A stretch of 64,000 nt of DNA from Sphingomonas phyllosphaerae 5.2 (GCF_000419605.1 NZ_ATTI01000001.1:1401501-1465500), one strand, 5' to 3'; positions 1 to 9,612 are shown, numbered from the stretch's first letter. Notes: generated by a model not told the origin, from the sequence alone. Translations and numbers: made by a program.

Positions 1-203
1 GGCTCGAGCAGCCGGTGCAGGTGCACCACCACGTACTTCATCTCGGCATCGTCGACCGTGCGCTGCGCGGCGGCGCGCCACGCTTTTTCGGCGCTGGCGT
101 AATCGGGAAAGACGCCGACGATGTCGATCGACGACAGGTCAGCGAAGTCGAGGGTGCGCGGGTCGCTGACGCGGCCGCCGAATACCAGGTGAAGCTTGCT
201 CAT
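1..203 (-). CDS. DUF4170 family protein (partial, C-terminus beyond window)
   Basis: The first 67 codons of a small soluble protein are visible on the minus strand, beginning MSKLHLVFGGRVSDP and running through SIDIVGVFPDY to KYVVVHLHRLLEP at the window edge. This matches the short DUF4170 family of alphaproteobacteria, whose members are usually about 75-80 residues, so only a few residues are missing. No function is established for the family. No signal peptide or membrane segment is seen. The gene is separated from the leftward operon upstream of it by a strong hairpin terminator at 272-306, so it should have its own promoter in 204-271. Confidence 0.8.
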   Translation of the reverse strand, partial: MSKLHLVFGGRVSDPRTLDFADLSSIDIVGVFPDYASAEKAWRAAAQRTVDDAEMKYVVVHLHRLLE

Positions 204-271
204 GCACGCGCTCCCGAAAGGAGGTTGGACCGTACCGGCGCACCACGATGGCCGCGTCACCGCCCGCTTCG

Positions 272-306
272 AAAAAGCCGACGGTCGCGGGTGCGATCCG
301 TCGGCT
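272..306 (-). terminator. Rho-independent terminator of the 391-2057 operon
   Basis: A 9-bp perfect inverted repeat (AGCCGACGG / CCGTCGGCT, arms 276-284 and 298-306) encloses a 13-nt loop. On the minus strand the stem is followed directly by a run of five T. This is a classical intrinsic terminator pointing leftward, about 85 nt after the stop codon of the gene ending at 391. Confidence 0.75.
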
Positions 307-390
307 CTCCCACCCGGTACGGGTCGGCGCCGCTTCGCGGCTGCCGGCATGTCCGTTCCCTTAGCGCGGTGTGCCCGCGCTTTGAAGGGG

Positions 391-852
391 TCAGGACGTG
401 CTCTTGACCTGTTCCTTGCCCGCCTGTGCCGCCGCCGAGCCGGCCGTGCTCGCCGCCTTCAGCACGCCCTGGAACAGCGACTTGGCCTGTCCCTTGGCGG
501 CGTTGGGGGTAAGGCCCAGCTCGTCGAGCTCGGCGCGACCGGCATCCTTTGCCGCGGCGAGCGCGGCGGTGGCGGCGGCGTTGATCTTGCGCCCGACTCC
601 GCCGAGCAGCGCCCTCTCACGCTCACTGCGCGGCAGCAGCGCCGCGACGATGAGCCCGAGCACGAGCCCGCCGACGACGACGCCGAGCGGGTTGGTCTCG
701 ATCGTCTCGGCCGTGGCATGCGCAGCGTCGCTGGCACGATGGCGCGCGCTGTCGAACGCATGGTGTGCGGCGTCGCGGGCCTGATCGACGCCGTCGCGCA
801 GGCGGCCGTGCTGCTCGTCCGCGCCGTTATGGTCCTTCTTCGGGTCGGTCAT
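391..852 (-). CDS. Small membrane-anchored helical protein, ElaB/YqjD-like
   Basis: 153 residues. The N-terminal half is a charged, Ala/His/Asp-rich amphipathic helix (DAAHHAFDSARHRASDAAHA). One hydrophobic segment follows at about residues 57-73 (NPLGVVVGGLVLGLIVAALL), with a basic stop RSERER, and then an Ala/Lys-rich helical tail. This layout (long helix, then a glycine-rich membrane anchor) resembles ElaB/YqjD/DUF883-type proteins, though the anchor is central rather than terminal. The start overlaps the upstream gene by 4 bp (ATGA), so it is translationally coupled. It is the last gene of a four-gene leftward operon. The role is unknown; an envelope-stress or membrane-organising function is inference only. 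Confidence 0.7.
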   Translation of the reverse strand: MTDPKKDHNGADEQHGRLRDGVDQARDAAHHAFDSARHRASDAAHATAETIETNPLGVVVGGLVLGLIVAALLPRSERERALLGGVGRKINAAATAALAAAKDAGRAELDELGLTPNAAKGQAKSLFQGVLKAASTAGSAAAQAGKEQVKSTS

Positions 853-1178
853 GATGCAATCCTTTCGGCCGGTTTAGCGGAATCCTGGGGGATGGGCACG
901 GTGTCGTGCCGCTTCTTCTTGAAAACGCCTGCGATCCGCTTGCGTGCGAACAGCGCGACCAGCAGCGTCGCCGCGCCCGCGAGTGCGCCCGGGTTACGGC
1001 GCGCGGCCTCCGCGCCGGCGCGTGCGACGCGTTCACCGCCGTCGGTGACCTCGGCCAACGCGACGCGCGCAAGGCGGCGCGGCTCCAGCTCGGCCTGCAA
1101 GCGCTCGACGGTGCCGTCGAGCCGGCGGCGCGCCTCGGCGGCACGGGCCTCGGCCAGGGTGACGTCGGTCGCGGTCAT
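849..1178 (-). CDS. DUF3618-like single-pass membrane protein
   Basis: 109 residues. Residues 1-45 form a charged helix rich in Arg/Glu/Ala (EARAAEARRRLDGTVERLQA), typical of DUF3618 proteins, followed by a hydrophobic stretch NPGALAGAATLLVALFA and a basic tail FKKKRHD. It overlaps its neighbours on both sides by 4 bp, so three genes here are coupled in one transcript. DUF3618 members commonly sit beside a holin_3_6-type gene, as here. The function of the family is not known. Confidence 0.7.
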   Translation of the reverse strand: MTATDVTLAEARAAEARRRLDGTVERLQAELEPRRLARVALAEVTDGGERVARAGAEAARRNPGALAGAATLLVALFARKRIAGVFKKKRHDTVPIPQDSAKPAERIAS

Positions 1179-1513
1179 TCGGTCGCTCCCTGCGACAGCG
1201 CCGATTTGCCCGACAGCGCGAGCAACCCGGCGATCACAAGCACCACCCCGACGACCGCCAGCGTCGCCCAGCCGGGGCCGATCAGCGTCGCCAGCGCCAT
1301 GATCGCGCCGACAAGCAGCGCTATCAGCGCGGCGAGCGCCAGCACACCGGCGATCGCGAACCGGATCGCCGCCGACTTGTAACGCGTGACCGCAAATCCC
1401 GCCTTGGCGCGGGCCAGCGCGATCTCCGCCTTCGCCACGTCGCGGGCGTCGGTCGCCAGCTGCGTGACGAGGTGCGGGATGCTATCGGGCAGCACGCGGT
1501 CGCGGACGTCCAT
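1175..1513 (-). CDS. Phage_holin_3_6 (DUF1469) family membrane protein
   Basis: 112 residues. An amphipathic N-terminal helix (LVTQLATDARDVAKAEIALARA) precedes two adjacent transmembrane helices at about residues 50-75 and 79-101, separated by a short GPGW turn. This is the standard layout of the YqjE/DUF1469 family, also named Phage_holin_3_6. The name is historical: members are chromosomal housekeeping or stress genes next to DUF3618 and ElaB-like genes, and nothing phage-like is nearby. The start lies 5 nt after the stop of the upstream gene (1518), consistent with one operon. Confidence 0.75.
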   Translation of the reverse strand: MDVRDRVLPDSIPHLVTQLATDARDVAKAEIALARAKAGFAVTRYKSAAIRFAIAGVLALAALIALLVGAIMALATLIGPGWATLAVVGVVLVIAGLLALSGKSALSQGATE

Positions 1514-1517
1514 CGGA

Positions 1518-2057
1518 TCAGACGTCGCGCTGGTCGAGGCCGGCGCCGATCAGCCGCGCAGCGACGAAGCCGAGCCCGGCCGCCACGCCGACGGCGATCG
1601 CCGGGCTCTTGCGGACCAGTTCGCGCGCATCGGCGACCAGATCGTCGATGCTCTTGTCCTCGATCGCGCTGGAGAAGCCCTGCACGCGATCAGCGGCGGA
1701 GCGAGCGTATTGCCCGTATTGCTCCCCGAGTTTCTCGTCGACCTGTCCGGCGGCATCGGTGAGCAGCTGCGACAGCTGCGTCAGCGCGTCGGCGGCCCTG
1801 GCCTTGCCCTCGTCGGCATAATTGCGCGCCTTGTCGGCGGCCTGCTCGCGACCTTTCGACACCTGATCGAGCACCGACTGCTTGGCGTCGGCCAGCGTGC
1901 CCGCGCTGGTCGCTTCCGTCGCATTGCTTTCGGGAGTGAAATCGACACCGGCATCCTTGAGAGGGGCGGCGGGGGTGAAGGCGGCATCCGCGGGCGGCGG
2001 CGTGACGTCCGCGGCGCTGCTATGCTGGAACGTGTCGCGATCCTGCTCGTCGGCCAT
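1518..2057 (-). CDS. Membrane-anchored helical protein, ElaB/YqjD-like (first gene of operon)
   Basis: 179 residues. A disordered N-terminus of about 55 residues rich in Pro/Ala/Asp leads into a long amphipathic helix (about 60-150; VSKGREQAADKARNYADEG). A C-terminal glycine-rich hydrophobic anchor of about 20 residues (AIAVGVAAGLGFVAARLIGA) follows. The anchor at the end is the YqjD/ElaB pattern, a family that in E. coli binds ribosomes at the inner membrane in stationary phase; whether this protein does so is not known. It is transcribed away from eno and heads the operon that continues through the holin_3_6-like, DUF3618-like and second anchored-helix genes. Confidence 0.7.
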   Translation of the reverse strand: MADEQDRDTFQHSSAADVTPPPADAAFTPAAPLKDAGVDFTPESNATEATSAGTLADAKQSVLDQVSKGREQAADKARNYADEGKARAADALTQLSQLLTDAAGQVDEKLGEQYGQYARSAADRVQGFSSAIEDKSIDDLVADARELVRKSPAIAVGVAAGLGFVAARLIGAGLDQRDV

Positions 2058-2179
2058 GATTCTATCCTTCCGTGGTCGAGGTCAAACAACCCGGTGCCCG
2101 CACTCGTGGTTCCATCGCGTTGCAGCATCATCGGCTGCGCGCTAGGAGGCGCGTGACCGTCGCTTCGGCGACAAGCTAG

Positions 2180-3472
<1,293 letters not shown>

Positions 3473-3489
3473 TTACGCTTGCCAAGGGC

Positions 3490-3831
3490 ATGGCGACTCG
3501 CGAGAATCGCGTCGTCATGCCCCGCACGCCCAATCGCCTCACCCTGACGCTGCGCCGCGCCGCCTTCCCCGCATTGTCGGTGGCGGTGATGGCGTTTTTC
3601 GGCGCCTATGCGGTGCTCGGGCCGAACGGCCTGATCGCGCTGGGCGATTACAAGCGCCAGCTGGTCGCGCGCGAGCGCCATTACACGACGCTGGACCAGC
3701 GCCGCGCGATGCTCCAGAACCGCGTGACGCTGCTCGATCCACGACACGCGAATCCCGATATGGTGGACGAGCTGGTGCGCAAGGAACTGAACGTCGCGCA
3801 CCCCGACGAGGTCATCGTTCCGCTCAAGTGA
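3490..3831 (+). CDS. ftsB: Septum formation initiator, FtsB/DivIC family
   Basis: 113 residues. A basic cytoplasmic N-terminus, one transmembrane helix (about residues 24-46, FPALSVAVMAFFGAYAVLG) and a short periplasmic coiled coil (residues 50-80, YKRQLVARERHYTTLDQRR) end in ELVRKELNVAHPDEVIVPL. This is the usual FtsB/DivIC architecture, a bitopic component of the divisome that pairs with FtsL. It follows eno by 17 nt and is probably cotranscribed. An ATG 27 nt further in (3517) is an alternative start; neither has a strong ribosome binding site. Confidence 0.85.
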   Translation: MATRENRVVMPRTPNRLTLTLRRAAFPALSVAVMAFFGAYAVLGPNGLIALGDYKRQLVARERHYTTLDQRRAMLQNRVTLLDPRHANPDMVDELVRKELNVAHPDEVIVPLK

Positions 3832-3931
3832 GCCGGGCGGTGACGCGAGCGCGTCGTCCCGGCACTGAGCCGCGCCCACGCCGGCAGGCGCGGGACCCCG
3901 GGTCTCGCCGGGATCCCCTCGCATCGGTCGC

Positions 3932-4756
3932 CTACCGGCCCAGGAACGTGAGCAGGTCTTCGGTCAGGCGGTCGCTCTCGGTGGCGAACAGGCCGTGCGG
4001 CGCGCCATCATATTCGACCAGTTGCGCATTCGCGATTCCAGCGGCGGCGGCGCGACCGCTGGTGTCGATCGGCACCGTCTTGTCGGCGGTGCCGTGCAGG
4101 ACCAGCGTCGGCACGCGAAATGCCGGCAGGTCGGGGCGGAAATCGGTGTGGCCAAAGCTTTCGGCGCATTTCAGCGTCGGTTGCAGACCGGCCTGCATCG
4201 CCAGCCGCCACGCCCAGTCGAGCGTCGCTTCGCTGACCGGGCTGGTGACGTAGCCCACCCCGAAAAAGTCCTTGAAGAAGGTGCGGAAGAAGTTCGGGCG
4301 GTCGTCGAGGATTCCGGCGGCGATCTGGGCGAGCGTTTCCGCGGGTACGCCGTGCGGATTGTCGTCGGTCCTGAGCATATAGGGCACGACCGAGCCGATC
4401 AGTGCGGCGGAGATCACGCCCTTGCCCTCGTAGCGGCTCTGGTAGCGCGCGACTTCGCCCCCGCCCATCGAGAAGCCGACCAGGGTCACGTCCTCGGTAG
4501 CACCGGCGGCTTCCATGACGTCGTGCAGGTCGTCGGTGAGCGTGTCATAATCGTAGCCAGTCCACGGCTGGCTGGACCGGCCGAAGCCGCGACGATCATA
4601 GGCGATGGCGCGGAAGCCCGCGTCGGCAAGCGCCTTCATCTGCGGATCCCAGCTGTCGGACGACAGCGGCCAGCCGTGGATCAGCACGACGGGGCGGCCC
4701 TGGCCCCAGTCCTTCACGTAGATGTCGGTCCCGTCGCGCGTTTTTACGTACGGCAT
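3932..4756 (-). CDS. Alpha/beta hydrolase, non-heme chloroperoxidase/arylesterase type
   Basis: 274 residues starting at MPYVKTRDGTDIYVKDWG, with Shine-Dalgarno AAGGAG just upstream of ATG 4756. The fold markers are the HGWPLSSDSW oxyanion loop, the nucleophile elbow GFSMGGGE, the acid in HGTADKTVPID and the catalytic His in GAPHGLF. The sequence is of the cofactor-free haloperoxidase/esterase group (YDRRGFGRSSQPW). No signal peptide is present, so it is cytosolic. The substrate cannot be told from sequence; haloperoxidase activity in this group is usually a side reaction of an esterase. It converges with ftsB. Confidence 0.85.
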   Translation of the reverse strand: MPYVKTRDGTDIYVKDWGQGRPVVLIHGWPLSSDSWDPQMKALADAGFRAIAYDRRGFGRSSQPWTGYDYDTLTDDLHDVMEAAGATEDVTLVGFSMGGGEVARYQSRYEGKGVISAALIGSVVPYMLRTDDNPHGVPAETLAQIAAGILDDRPNFFRTFFKDFFGVGYVTSPVSEATLDWAWRLAMQAGLQPTLKCAESFGHTDFRPDLPAFRVPTLVLHGTADKTVPIDTSGRAAAAGIANAQLVEYDGAPHGLFATESDRLTEDLLTFLGR

Positions 4757-5061
4757 GTGGCTCTCCTTGGCAGAGCAGCCGTAACGGGTGGTCCCGGGCG
4801 GCGTTCCTTTGCCTGGCCGATCCGGGTCCGTCGCCCCGGTCACCGCAGGGGTCGCGATATGGGCGAGCGCGGCAGCCAGCGCGGTCTCCGGACACATCTT
4901 ACCACCGTCATCGCGCTTCGGCGCCTGCTACGCGGCGGGGTGATCCGGGTCGCCGCCGCGTTGCTCGTCGGTCACGATTCGAGAGCATCGCGCCCTCCTC
5001 GCGCTTCGCGGTGGAGCGAAATCCCCTTCGTGCCGATGGCACAACATGATCGGAAGGCGCT
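4757..5061. other. Intergenic stretch without a recognisable gene
   Basis: The 305 bp between the hydrolase start and the aroB stop contain the promoter side of the hydrolase. Open frames that cross it have no recognisable protein sequence and no good start context. I see no clear terminator hairpin with a T-run for aroB. Confidence 0.4.
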
Positions 5062-6162
5062 CTAGCGTCCCGCTTCGGCGAGGAACGCCTCGACCTCGGC
5101 CAGCGCCACCGTCTTGTCCAGGTAGGTCTGGCCGATCCCGTGCGAGAGCAGGAAGGGCAGGGTGCCGGCCGACATCTTCTTGTCGTGGCGCATGTGATCG
5201 ACCAGGCGTGCGGCGGGCGCGACGATGCCGGAAGCGGTGAGCCCGTCGGGCAGGTCGCTGTCGCGCCAGTGCGCCGCGACACGCGCGGCGTCTTCGGTCG
5301 CGCAGCGTCCGGTGACCGCCGAGAAGGCGAAGGCGAGGCCGCAGCCGGCGGCGACCGCCTCACCGTGCAGCAGCCGGTCCGAGAAACCCGCCTCGGCCTC
5401 CAGCGCGTGGCCGAAGGTGTGACCGAGGTTGAGGAGGGCGCGGCGGCCGGTCGTCTCGAACTCGTCCTCGCCGACGATCCGCGCCTTCGCGGCGACGGCG
5501 TGCGCGATGGCGTGCGTCCGCGCATCGGCATCGCCGGCGAGCAGCCGCGCGCCGTTCGTCTCGCACCAGGCGAAGAAATCCGGATCGTCGATCAGCCCGT
5601 ATTTGACGACCTCGGCATAACCGGCACGCACCTGTCGCGCGGGCAAGGTGTCGAGCACGTCGGGGTCGATCAGCACCGCCTTCGGTTGATGGAAGGCGCC
5701 GATCAGGTTCTTGCCGGCGCGCGCGTTGATTCCGGTCTTGCCGCCTACCGACGAATCGACCTGCGCGAGCAGCGTCGTCGGGATCTGCACGAAACCGCAG
5801 CCCCGCTTCAGGATCGACGTCGCGAAACCGACGAGATCGCCGATCACCCCGCCGCCGAGCGCCACGACGTGATCGCCGCGTTCGACCCCGAGCGCGAGCA
5901 GTTCGTCGGTCAGCCGCTCGAGCGTGGTCCAGCTTTTCGACCCCTCGCCGGCGGGCAGCACGATCTCGGCATGACCGATCCCGGCGGCGTCGAGCGACGC
6001 GGTAAGCGTGGCGAGGTGGCCGACGACGTTGGCGTCGGCGACGATCACCACCGGTCGCACGCCGACGATCGGGGCCAGCGCCTCGCCCGCCCGCGCAAGC
6101 AGCCCGGATTCGATCCGCACGTCGTAGCTGCGGTCACCGAGCGCCACCGTCACCGTCGTCAT
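5062..6162 (-). CDS. aroB: 3-dehydroquinate synthase
   Basis: 366 residues starting MTTVTVALGDRSYDV. It cyclises DAHP to 3-dehydroquinate, the second step of the shikimate pathway, using NAD and a divalent metal. Diagnostic segments are the dinucleotide-binding GGGVIGDLVGFATSI, the RG-CGFVQIPTTLLAQVDSS block, GKTGINARAGKNLIGAF and the metal-ligand region LNLGHTFGHALE. The start overlaps the aroK stop by 4 bp, so the two are translationally coupled in the order aroK-aroB, the common proteobacterial arrangement. The protein is of normal length and intact. Confidence 0.96.
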   Translation of the reverse strand: MTTVTVALGDRSYDVRIESGLLARAGEALAPIVGVRPVVIVADANVVGHLATLTASLDAAGIGHAEIVLPAGEGSKSWTTLERLTDELLALGVERGDHVVALGGGVIGDLVGFATSILKRGCGFVQIPTTLLAQVDSSVGGKTGINARAGKNLIGAFHQPKAVLIDPDVLDTLPARQVRAGYAEVVKYGLIDDPDFFAWCETNGARLLAGDADARTHAIAHAVAAKARIVGEDEFETTGRRALLNLGHTFGHALEAEAGFSDRLLHGEAVAAGCGLAFAFSAVTGRCATEDAARVAAHWRDSDLPDGLTASGIVAPAARLVDHMRHDKKMSAGTLPFLLSHGIGQTYLDKTVALAEVEAFLAEAGR

Positions 6163-6722
6163 TTTCTCAGGGCCTCCATGATCGTGCGCACCGTCACGTC
6201 GTGCGGCGCGTTCGCGCTGGGAATGCGCAGGTGCGCCATCGCGTAGAGCGGGTTGCGGACCGCGGCGAGTTCCCGCAGCACGGCGGCGGGATCCTTGCCG
6301 CGCAGCAGCGGGCGGGTGTCGCGGCGGCGGACGCGCTCGGCCAGCACCTCCACCGGCGCGTCGAGCCACACCGCGAGCGCATCGGACAGGATCAGCGCGC
6401 GGGTGTCGTCGTTGACGAAGGCGCCGCCGCCGGTGGCGATGACCTTCGGACGGCCGTCGATCAGCCGCTGGATCACGCGACGCTCACCGTCGCGAAAATA
6501 CTCCTCGCCGAACTGGGCGAAAATGTCGGCGATCGACATGCCGGCCGCCGCCTCGATCTCGGTATCGGCATCCACGAACGGCAGCGCCAGCCGCACCGCC
6601 AGCCGCCGTCCGACCGTCGACTTGCCCGCGCCCATCAACCCGACGAGCACGATCGGCCGGCCGTTCCAGCGGAACGGACGGCGCGCGGGCCGACGGGACG
6701 GAACGGGCGGGCTTTGCAACAT
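6159..6722 (-). CDS. aroK: Shikimate kinase
   Basis: 187 residues from ATG 6722 (MLQSPPVPSRRP). It phosphorylates shikimate at the 3-hydroxyl using ATP. The Walker A motif GLMGAGKS lies at residues 28-35; DADTEIEAAAG and the shikimate-contact GGGAFV and lid-region RRRDTRPLL segments follow. A basic N-terminal extension of about 20 residues precedes the kinase fold, as is common in alphaproteobacteria. A longer in-frame extension exists upstream but has no family support. It is first in the aroK-aroB operon and is divergent from the gene at 6820. Confidence 0.94.
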   Translation of the reverse strand: MLQSPPVPSRRPARRPFRWNGRPIVLVGLMGAGKSTVGRRLAVRLALPFVDADTEIEAAAGMSIADIFAQFGEEYFRDGERRVIQRLIDGRPKVIATGGGAFVNDDTRALILSDALAVWLDAPVEVLAERVRRRDTRPLLRGKDPAAVLRELAAVRNPLYAMAHLRIPSANAPHDVTVRTIMEALRK

Positions 6723-6819
6723 CGTCACCGTGGCTATACAGCGCGTTCCGTCCCCGGCAACAGCACGCACGCGCATGGCCGGGACAGGGTGAAGGGCGCG
6801 TGTGCAGGTTGGGAATTCC

Positions 6820-6957
6820 ATGACTCGGTTGATTGTCTCCGTCGTGGTGCTGCTGGTGATCGTGCTGGGTGCGCTGTTCTTTTTCGCGGGCCGTGCGACC
6901 GAGCAGCCCGTCACCCGCGTCGAGAAGGCGGTCGAGCTTGGCAATCTCGCCGGCTAA
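6820..6957 (+). CDS. 45-residue single-pass membrane peptide
   Basis: A short gene encoding MTRLIVSVVVLLVIVLGALFF followed by a polar tail that ends EKAVELGNLAG. It is almost entirely one transmembrane helix (residues 4-22) plus a 22-residue extracytoplasmic or cytoplasmic tail. Its end overlaps the proposed TTG start of the next gene by 20 nt, suggesting coupling. The codon usage (G/C third positions) matches its neighbours, supporting a real gene. No family is recognised. Confidence 0.6.
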   Translation: MTRLIVSVVVLLVIVLGALFFFAGRATEQPVTRVEKAVELGNLAG

Positions 6958-8710
6958 ACGCGCCGCGCTGGCCGGCGCTGCGGCGTTCGGCCTCGCCGCC
7001 GCCGCGGTCGCGCAACAGCGGCCCGAATCGCTGTTGCCGCCCGGCTTCGGCGATAGCGGCGCCGCGCCGTCGACGCCGGCGCCCACGCCGGCTCCTGCGG
7101 CAAACGCGCCCGCGACGGCCCCGCGCGTGCAGACGACGACGGCGGACGGTGCGCTGCCGCCGCTTCCGCCGCTGCCGTTTCCGACCCCGACTGCCAGCCC
7201 GACGCCGGCACCCACACCGCGTTACGTGTTGCCGGCGTTCGCGCGGCGCTCGCTCGATGCGGTCGGGGCGGACGAAAGCTTCGCGCGGGACGCGTTCGGG
7301 CGCGCCGACGGACGCTATGTCGAGCGGCTGATGCGCTACCTCTCGGCGCCGCTGCCGTCGCGGTGGCTGTCGATCGCGCTGCGCCGATTGCTGGTCGCGC
7401 AGGTCGATACGCCGGCGCGCGTCAACGGCGCGGATTTCGCGGCCGAGCGCGCGTGGCTGTTGCTGCGCATGGGCGAGTCGGTGTCGGCGCGGGCCGTGGC
7501 GCAGGCGGTCGATAGCGACCGTGTCACGCCGAAGCTGCGCGATGTGTGGATGCAGGCGGCACTGGCCACCGCCGATCCGGGTGGATTGTGCCCGCTGGCA
7601 GCGAGCGCGGGTGAAGGAGAGCGCGGCTGGATCGTCGCGCGCGCGATGTGCGCGGGGCTGACCGGCGCCGCGCGAACCCAGCCGCTGGTCACCGACATTC
7701 GCCGTCGCCGCATCGCGAGCGGCATCGACCTGCAACTGGCGCAGAAGGTAATGGGCGCCGGGCTGAACAGCCGACAGGCGGTGACGATCGAATGGGCGCC
7801 GGTGGTGCAGTTGACCGCCTGGCGGTTCGGCCTCGCGACCGCGACCGGTGTGGTTGTGCCCGACGAACTCTACGCGACCGTCGGGCCGCAGGTGCGCGGT
7901 TGGCAGGCGCTGGCGCCGGCGATCCCGCTGGCCGAGCGCGTGGCGGTGTCCGATCAGGCGGCGGCGATGGGCGTGTTGTCGAGCGCGGCGATGGTGGATC
8001 TGTACGCCGCACTCGGCGACGGGGGCGACGCACCGGCCGCATTGGCCAATGTCGCGGCGACCTTACGCGACGCCTATGTCGGCAACGACCGCGCGACGCG
8101 GATCGCGGCGATGGCGAAATTGTGGGACGCCGCGGAGACGCCGAACGCGCGCTACGCGCGGCTGGTGCTGACCGCGCGTGCCGCGGCGCGGCTGCCGGCG
8201 TCGTCGGGCGAGGCGGAGGCGGACCGCTTGATCGCGTCGATGCTGACCGCCGGACTCGATCGCAGCGCACAGCGCTGGCAGGGCGCGGTGCCGGTCGGCG
8301 GGGACGGCTGGGCGATGCTGGTGCTCGCCGATCCCGACGCGATCGCGCAACTGCCCGCCTCGTCGGTCACCGACTATGCGCCGAAGGGCGGGCTGGCCGA
8401 ACGCAAGCGGCAGTTGTTCTTCGCCGGGATGGCGGGGCTGGGCCGCCTGCCGGATCGGGCGGTGACCGACCTGGCCGAGCGACTGGCGGTGCCGGTAACC
8501 GCGCAGAACGCCTGGACGCGCGCGATCGACCAGGCCGCGGCGGACGGGCAGCCGGGCACCGTGTTGCTGCTCGCCGCGGTGGGGATGCAGGCGAGCGGCT
8601 GGGCGCATGTACCGCCCGCCGCGCTGTTCCACATCGTGGCGGCGCTGCGCGCGGTCGGGCTGGACGGCGAGGCACGGATGATCGCGGCGGAGGCGATCGC
8701 GCGGCTGTGA
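6938..8710 (+). CDS. Exported Pro-rich protein of unknown function
   Basis: 590 residues if started at TTG 6938, which gives a clean signal peptide (AISPAKRAALAGAAAFGLAA, cleavage near AVAQQ) and has an AGAAGG-like site about 10 nt upstream. The mature protein begins with about 70 residues of Pro/Thr/Ala-rich linker (TPAPTPAPAANAPATAP), then a long alpha-helical, Ala/Leu/Arg-rich region without recognisable catalytic motifs. A frame extension reaches back to GTG 6869 but would lie inside the upstream peptide gene. It overlaps xerD by 4 bp (GTGA), so the two are cotranscribed. I do not recognise a domain; a periplasmic helical-repeat scaffold is only a guess. Confidence 0.65.
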   Translation: MAISPAKRAALAGAAAFGLAAAAVAQQRPESLLPPGFGDSGAAPSTPAPTPAPAANAPATAPRVQTTTADGALPPLPPLPFPTPTASPTPAPTPRYVLPAFARRSLDAVGADESFARDAFGRADGRYVERLMRYLSAPLPSRWLSIALRRLLVAQVDTPARVNGADFAAERAWLLLRMGESVSARAVAQAVDSDRVTPKLRDVWMQAALATADPGGLCPLAASAGEGERGWIVARAMCAGLTGAARTQPLVTDIRRRRIASGIDLQLAQKVMGAGLNSRQAVTIEWAPVVQLTAWRFGLATATGVVVPDELYATVGPQVRGWQALAPAIPLAERVAVSDQAAAMGVLSSAAMVDLYAALGDGGDAPAALANVAATLRDAYVGNDRATRIAAMAKLWDAAETPNARYARLVLTARAAARLPASSGEAEADRLIASMLTAGLDRSAQRWQGAVPVGGDGWAMLVLADPDAIAQLPASSVTDYAPKGGLAERKRQLFFAGMAGLGRLPDRAVTDLAERLAVPVTAQNAWTRAIDQAAADGQPGTVLLLAAVGMQASGWAHVPPAALFHIVAALRAVGLDGEARMIAAEAIARL

Positions 8711-9603
8711 GCGACGCCACCGCGATCGAGCGTTTTCTGGAGATGATGGCGGCACAGGCGGGCGCGGCGGCGAACACGCTGGCCGCGTACCGCCGCGACC
8801 TGATGCTGGCATCGGCGGCGCTGGACGGCGGGCTGGCAACGGCGGACTGCGCGGCGCTGGAGCGGCTGGCGGACGGCTGGGGCGAATTGTCGAAGGCGAC
8901 GGTGGCGAGGAAGGCGGCGGCGCTTCGTCGGTTCTTCGGCTATCTCGTCGACGACGGCGACCGTCGCGACGATCCGTCGCCCGCGCTGCCGCGACCGGGT
9001 ATGAAGCGTAGCCTGCCGCGCACGCTGGACCACGGCGACGTCGAGCGGCTGTTCGCGGCGATCGCTGCGCGGCTGGCGCGCGAACCGGTGATCGCGACGG
9101 ACTTGCGGCTGTCGGCGTTGTTCGAGCTGCTCTACGGATCGGGGCTGCGCGCGACCGAGCTGGTGTCTTTGCCGCGCGGGTCGATCCATCCCGATCGGCC
9201 GTTCCTGATCCTCAAGGGCAAGGGCGGGCGCGAGCGGCTCGTGCCGATCTCCGACCGCGCACGCGCCGCCGTGGCGGCATGGCGCGCGCATGTCGCCACC
9301 GATCGGGCGTACCTCTTCCCGTCGGGCGCTACGCATATCTCGCGCGTGCGGCTGTTCCAGCTGGTGCGCACGTTGGCCGCCGAGGCGGGGATCGCGCCGG
9401 AGCGGATCAGTCCGCACGTGTTGCGCCATGCCTTCGCGACGCACCTGCTGGAAGGCGGGGCGGACCTGCGCGCGCTCCAGACGATGCTGGGGCATGCCGA
9501 TATCGCGACGACCGAGATCTACACCCATGTCGACAGTCGCCGGCTGGTCGAGCTGGTCAACGAGCGCCACCCGCTCGTTGACGCGTTGCGAAACCGCGCC
9601 TAG
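8707..9603 (+). CDS. xerD: Tyrosine recombinase XerD
   Basis: 298 residues from GTG 8707. An N-terminal SAM-like core-binding domain (residues 1-95, ANTLAAYRRDL) precedes the catalytic domain. All six active-site residues can be placed: Arg148 (GSGLRATEL), Lys172 (KGKGGRERLVP), His237 and Arg240 (HVLRHAFATHLL), His263 (LGHADI) and nucleophile Tyr272 (EIYTHV). XerC/XerD resolve chromosome dimers at dif. The length and position just upstream of accA fit the chromosomal XerD rather than a mobile-element integrase. XerC remains possible on sequence alone. Confidence 0.9.
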   Translation: MSDATAIERFLEMMAAQAGAAANTLAAYRRDLMLASAALDGGLATADCAALERLADGWGELSKATVARKAAALRRFFGYLVDDGDRRDDPSPALPRPGMKRSLPRTLDHGDVERLFAAIAARLAREPVIATDLRLSALFELLYGSGLRATELVSLPRGSIHPDRPFLILKGKGGRERLVPISDRARAAVAAWRAHVATDRAYLFPSGATHISRVRLFQLVRTLAAEAGIAPERISPHVLRHAFATHLLEGGADLRALQTMLGHADIATTEIYTHVDSRRLVELVNERHPLVDALRNRA

Positions 9604-9612
9604 CTGCGCCCG

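Noticed and set aside
1175..1513. Holin-like gene as a sign of a prophage
   Set aside because: The family name is historical. Its neighbours are ElaB-like and DUF3618-like stress genes and no phage genes are present.
8707..9603. Tyrosine recombinase as an integrase of a genomic island
   Set aside because: Length, all six catalytic residues and the position before accA fit chromosomal XerD, and no att repeats or cargo are seen.
7648..9603. A 651-codon frame that would fuse extra sequence to the xerD N-terminus
   Set aside because: The upstream part runs antiphase through the exported Pro-rich protein gene and is Arg/Gly low-complexity; the xerD family begins at GTG 8707.
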